This document shows, piece by piece, positions 62,828 to 64,000 of a stretch of 64,000 bases of DNA. The notes beneath the pieces were generated by a model. The model was given only the letters and a program-made list of their open reading frames with translations, had not been told where the DNA came from and did no database searches. This stretch comes from Siniperca chuatsi. Taxonomy: Eukaryota > Chordata > Actinopteri > Centrarchiformes > Sinipercidae. How positions within the stretch are numbered: position 1 is the stretch's first letter; every line of letters starts with the position of its first letter. The position numbers were made by a program, and so were the translations under genes. The stretch spans positions 15,452,233 through 15,516,232 of the forward strand of contig NC_058052.1 in assembly GCF_020085105.1 (NCBI RefSeq), in the 5' to 3' direction.

Positions 62828-63691
62828 ATTCCGGTAAATCTGAATGGATTATAGTTTGGTGCTCATGGTTTCTGTTAAATGAACTGAACGATTACATTGT
62901 GGAGAATCTAACCGATCTAACAATGTGTAGCATGTCCATATTAATAAAATTTTAGACATGTATATTTGTATGCGCAATCTAAGCAGCTTAGAACTAGCTC
63001 AAGTGGCTGACCCGGTGGGTACCCGGTAGGTATGTAACCATAAATGGTGTCAAAAATGGGGTTTGATTTCATGAATATTTTAAGGATTGTAATTTTGATG
63101 TGGTCTATGTTTCAGGTGATGCTACTGGCTAACCCCAGTATAGAGGAGCTCTATCACAAGTCCTGTGCTCTGGCAGAGGATGCCCAGGAAGTCAAAGACT
63201 CCTTCCAACATCCTGCTAGACTCATCAAGGTACATCACCCACTTTCCATGCTTGTACCATGCACGTGAGCTGAAAATGATGTAATGATCCTATTCCATTG
63301 CTGAGTACTCACAATGTGGAGGAGTCCTTACTGACGTTTCTCTTTTGGTTGTGGATCCTCATAGGCATAATTATTTGGACATGCTGCTGACCTTTTTGTC
63401 TTCCTCTCTCTCTGTCCTCCTTTTTGCTCTCCATACCCCTTATCCATATTGTCATTCCCCATATCCATCTAACCTATTCTACTCTGTGGCTCTCCTTTGT
63501 ACCCCGTCTGTCTTTCTCCTTTAGTTTTTGGTGGGAATGAGAGGTAAAGATGAGGCCATGGCCATTGGTGGTCACTGGTCTCCCTCTCTGGATGGAGCTG
63601 ACCCAGAGAGGGATCCCTCAGTCCTTATAAAGACAGCCATACGCTGTTGCAAGGCACTCACAGGCATAGACCTTAGTCTGTGCACTCAGTG
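56387..63691 (+). CDS. ccar1: CCAR1 (CARP-1), 5' part, gene continues beyond the window
   Basis: Nuclear coactivator and cell-cycle/apoptosis regulator that works with Mediator, p53 and nuclear receptors. Coding exons: 56387-56498, 56728-56903, 57017-57154, 57681-57713, 58478-58674, 58983-59109, 59786-59905, 61115-61307, 61495-61639, 61741-61896, 62028-62253, 63116-63229, 63525-63691. They encode about 634 residues of an expected ~1150. The N-terminus MAQYGGQKNPPWATQF is nearly identical to human. Then come an Ala/Gln-rich region, a poly-Gln tract, and an S1-like domain (about 197-258; VFTGVV, FGFVDEDVFFQL, VGDRVLVEAVYNPNMPFKWN). A Pro/Gln-rich linker and an Arg/Ser-Asp region (RSRERSPARKRSRDRSPRR) follow. 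The DBC1-type inactive Nudix region starts at VPRYTVQFSKFSLD and is cut by the window edge in TAIRCCKALTGIDLSLCTQW. The SAP, EF-hand-like and coiled-coil parts lie outside. Confidence 0.95.
57047..57106 (+). repeat. ccar1: Poly-glutamine tract of ccar1 (mixed CAG/CAA)
   Basis: Twenty consecutive Gln codons in exon 3, after SALQQY and before PPQQPPQQQ. CAG and CAA alternate irregularly, so the longest pure CAG run is four. Mixed codons usually slow repeat expansion. Confidence 0.9.
57845..57892 (+). repeat. Retroelement-derived fragment in ccar1 intron
   Basis: GGGTCATAAGGGAATGGCGC followed by CTATCCCAGCATGCATTG matches the well-known fish repeat containing GGAGCCTATCCCAGCATGCA. Only about 50 bases are recognisable. 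Confidence 0.5.
59110..59785 (+). other. ccar1 intron after the S1-like domain
   Basis: Noncoding, AT-rich, 0.7 kb. The open frame 59561-59785 has no family similarity and overlaps the acceptor tract. Confidence 0.6.
60348..60401 (+). CDS. ccar1: Candidate in-frame cassette exon of ccar1
   Basis: A 54-base open segment between an acceptor (CTCTCTACAG, AG at 60346-60347) and a donor (ACA/GTATGT at 60401/60402). It lies in the 1.2-kb intron between the exons ending at 59905 and starting at 61115. Both neighbours meet in phase 0 and the segment is exactly 18 codons without a stop (GTLQMTGTSRKVAINENT), so it could be included or skipped without disturbing the frame. I do not recall this peptide in human CCAR1. 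It is inferred from signals only. Confidence 0.4.
62275..62600. repeat. Probable hAT-like repeat in ccar1 intron
   Basis: Starts GGGGCTGTCAACAAATATTC with ATTATATAATCGAATTG and CATTCGATTGTGGG, the usual ends of a teleost element with GATTATAATCGAAT motifs. A GATTAATAATGAAATGTAGG block follows. The right end was not found, and part of the interior could be unique. Confidence 0.5.
62797..62824. repeat. Poly-T tract
   Basis: About 27 consecutive T in the ccar1 intron, perhaps the poly(A) tail of a minus-strand retroinsertion. No retrogene was identified beside it. Confidence 0.8.
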
Positions 63692-64000
63692 GTAAGCGCT
63701 GTTATTTTATCAATTTATTTTTCTCATTGATTGTGTTTCTGTTTAAATCTATTAACTCTGCTGATGCAACAATCCCAAATTGAGTAATATGAGTATAATA
63801 TGCTAAATAATGTTGCTACCTCTATACTGAATCTCATCCTGGACATGTTGGTTGATCTTTTTTGTTTCCTTTTTTATATTAATGAGTATTGTGTTGTTAA
63901 TTTGCTACCTATTATTTACTATTATTTATTTTGTGCAATGTTCTTTTTGGCCTTTTGTGTGTTGTCGTCTTGGCTCTCTCTTTCTGTCACACTCTCTATA
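63692..64000 (+). other. ccar1 intron running off the window
   Basis: AT-rich intronic sequence ending in a CT-rich stretch (CTTGGCTCTCTCTTTCTGTC) that could be the acceptor tract of the next exon just outside. Confidence 0.5.

Noticed and set aside
1-64000. CRISPR array, prokaryotic operon, integrated virus or novel defence island
   Set aside because: No spaced direct repeats, no intronless multi-gene cluster and no viral structural or polymerase genes were found; the only mobile coding remnants are a Tc1 transposase and a LINE fragment.

Overview
This window is chromosomal DNA from a bony fish, most likely a percomorph teleost. It carries interrupted, GT-AG spliced vertebrate genes, AT-rich introns with CA/GT/CT microsatellites, a Tc1-type DNA transposon, a tRNA-derived SINE, a LINE fossil and several hAT-like MITE families of teleost type. 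There are no operons, CRISPR arrays or prokaryotic features. The species cannot be named from this sequence alone.

Layout, left to right. (1) 947-30121 (+): a complete tet1 gene (5-methylcytosine dioxygenase), 11 coding exons and 2206 codons. A CXXC exon is separated by a 20-kb repeat-filled intron from the large middle exon and the catalytic exons, and a 3'UTR of about 2.3 kb follows. (2) 35818-42174 (+): a complete eIF4E family-1 gene, 7 coding exons and 210 aa, possibly the fish paralogue eif4e1c. (3) 45765-49944 (-): a multi-pass membrane protein of the Frag1/DRAM/Sfk1 (TMEM150) family, 7 exons, with an unresolved one-base frame problem at its third exon. (4) 51337-54448 (+): a complete nfu1 gene (mitochondrial Fe-S scaffold), 8 exons and 262 aa. 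(5) 56387 to the window end (+): the 5' half of ccar1, 13 assigned coding exons plus one candidate in-frame 54-nt cassette exon.

The tet1-ccar1 neighbourhood matches the human chromosome 10q21 TET1-CCAR1 pair (from memory), while eif4e, the TMEM150-like gene and nfu1 lie between them here. The genes are housekeeping or regulatory and do not form one pathway: DNA demethylation (tet1), cap-dependent translation (eif4e), a membrane protein of unknown role, Fe-S delivery (nfu1) and transcription/apoptosis coactivation (ccar1). Gene order is tail-to-tail for eif4e and the TMEM150-like gene, head-to-head (1.4 kb apart) for the TMEM150-like gene and nfu1, and tandem for nfu1 and ccar1.

I found no convincing unknown multi-gene system. 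The points most worth a second look are the eif4e copy at this locus, the frame break in the TMEM150-like gene, the candidate ccar1 cassette exon, the array of SUMO-type motifs in Tet1, the CT microsatellite that serves as the splice tract of tet1's largest internal exon, and the sharply bounded transposons.
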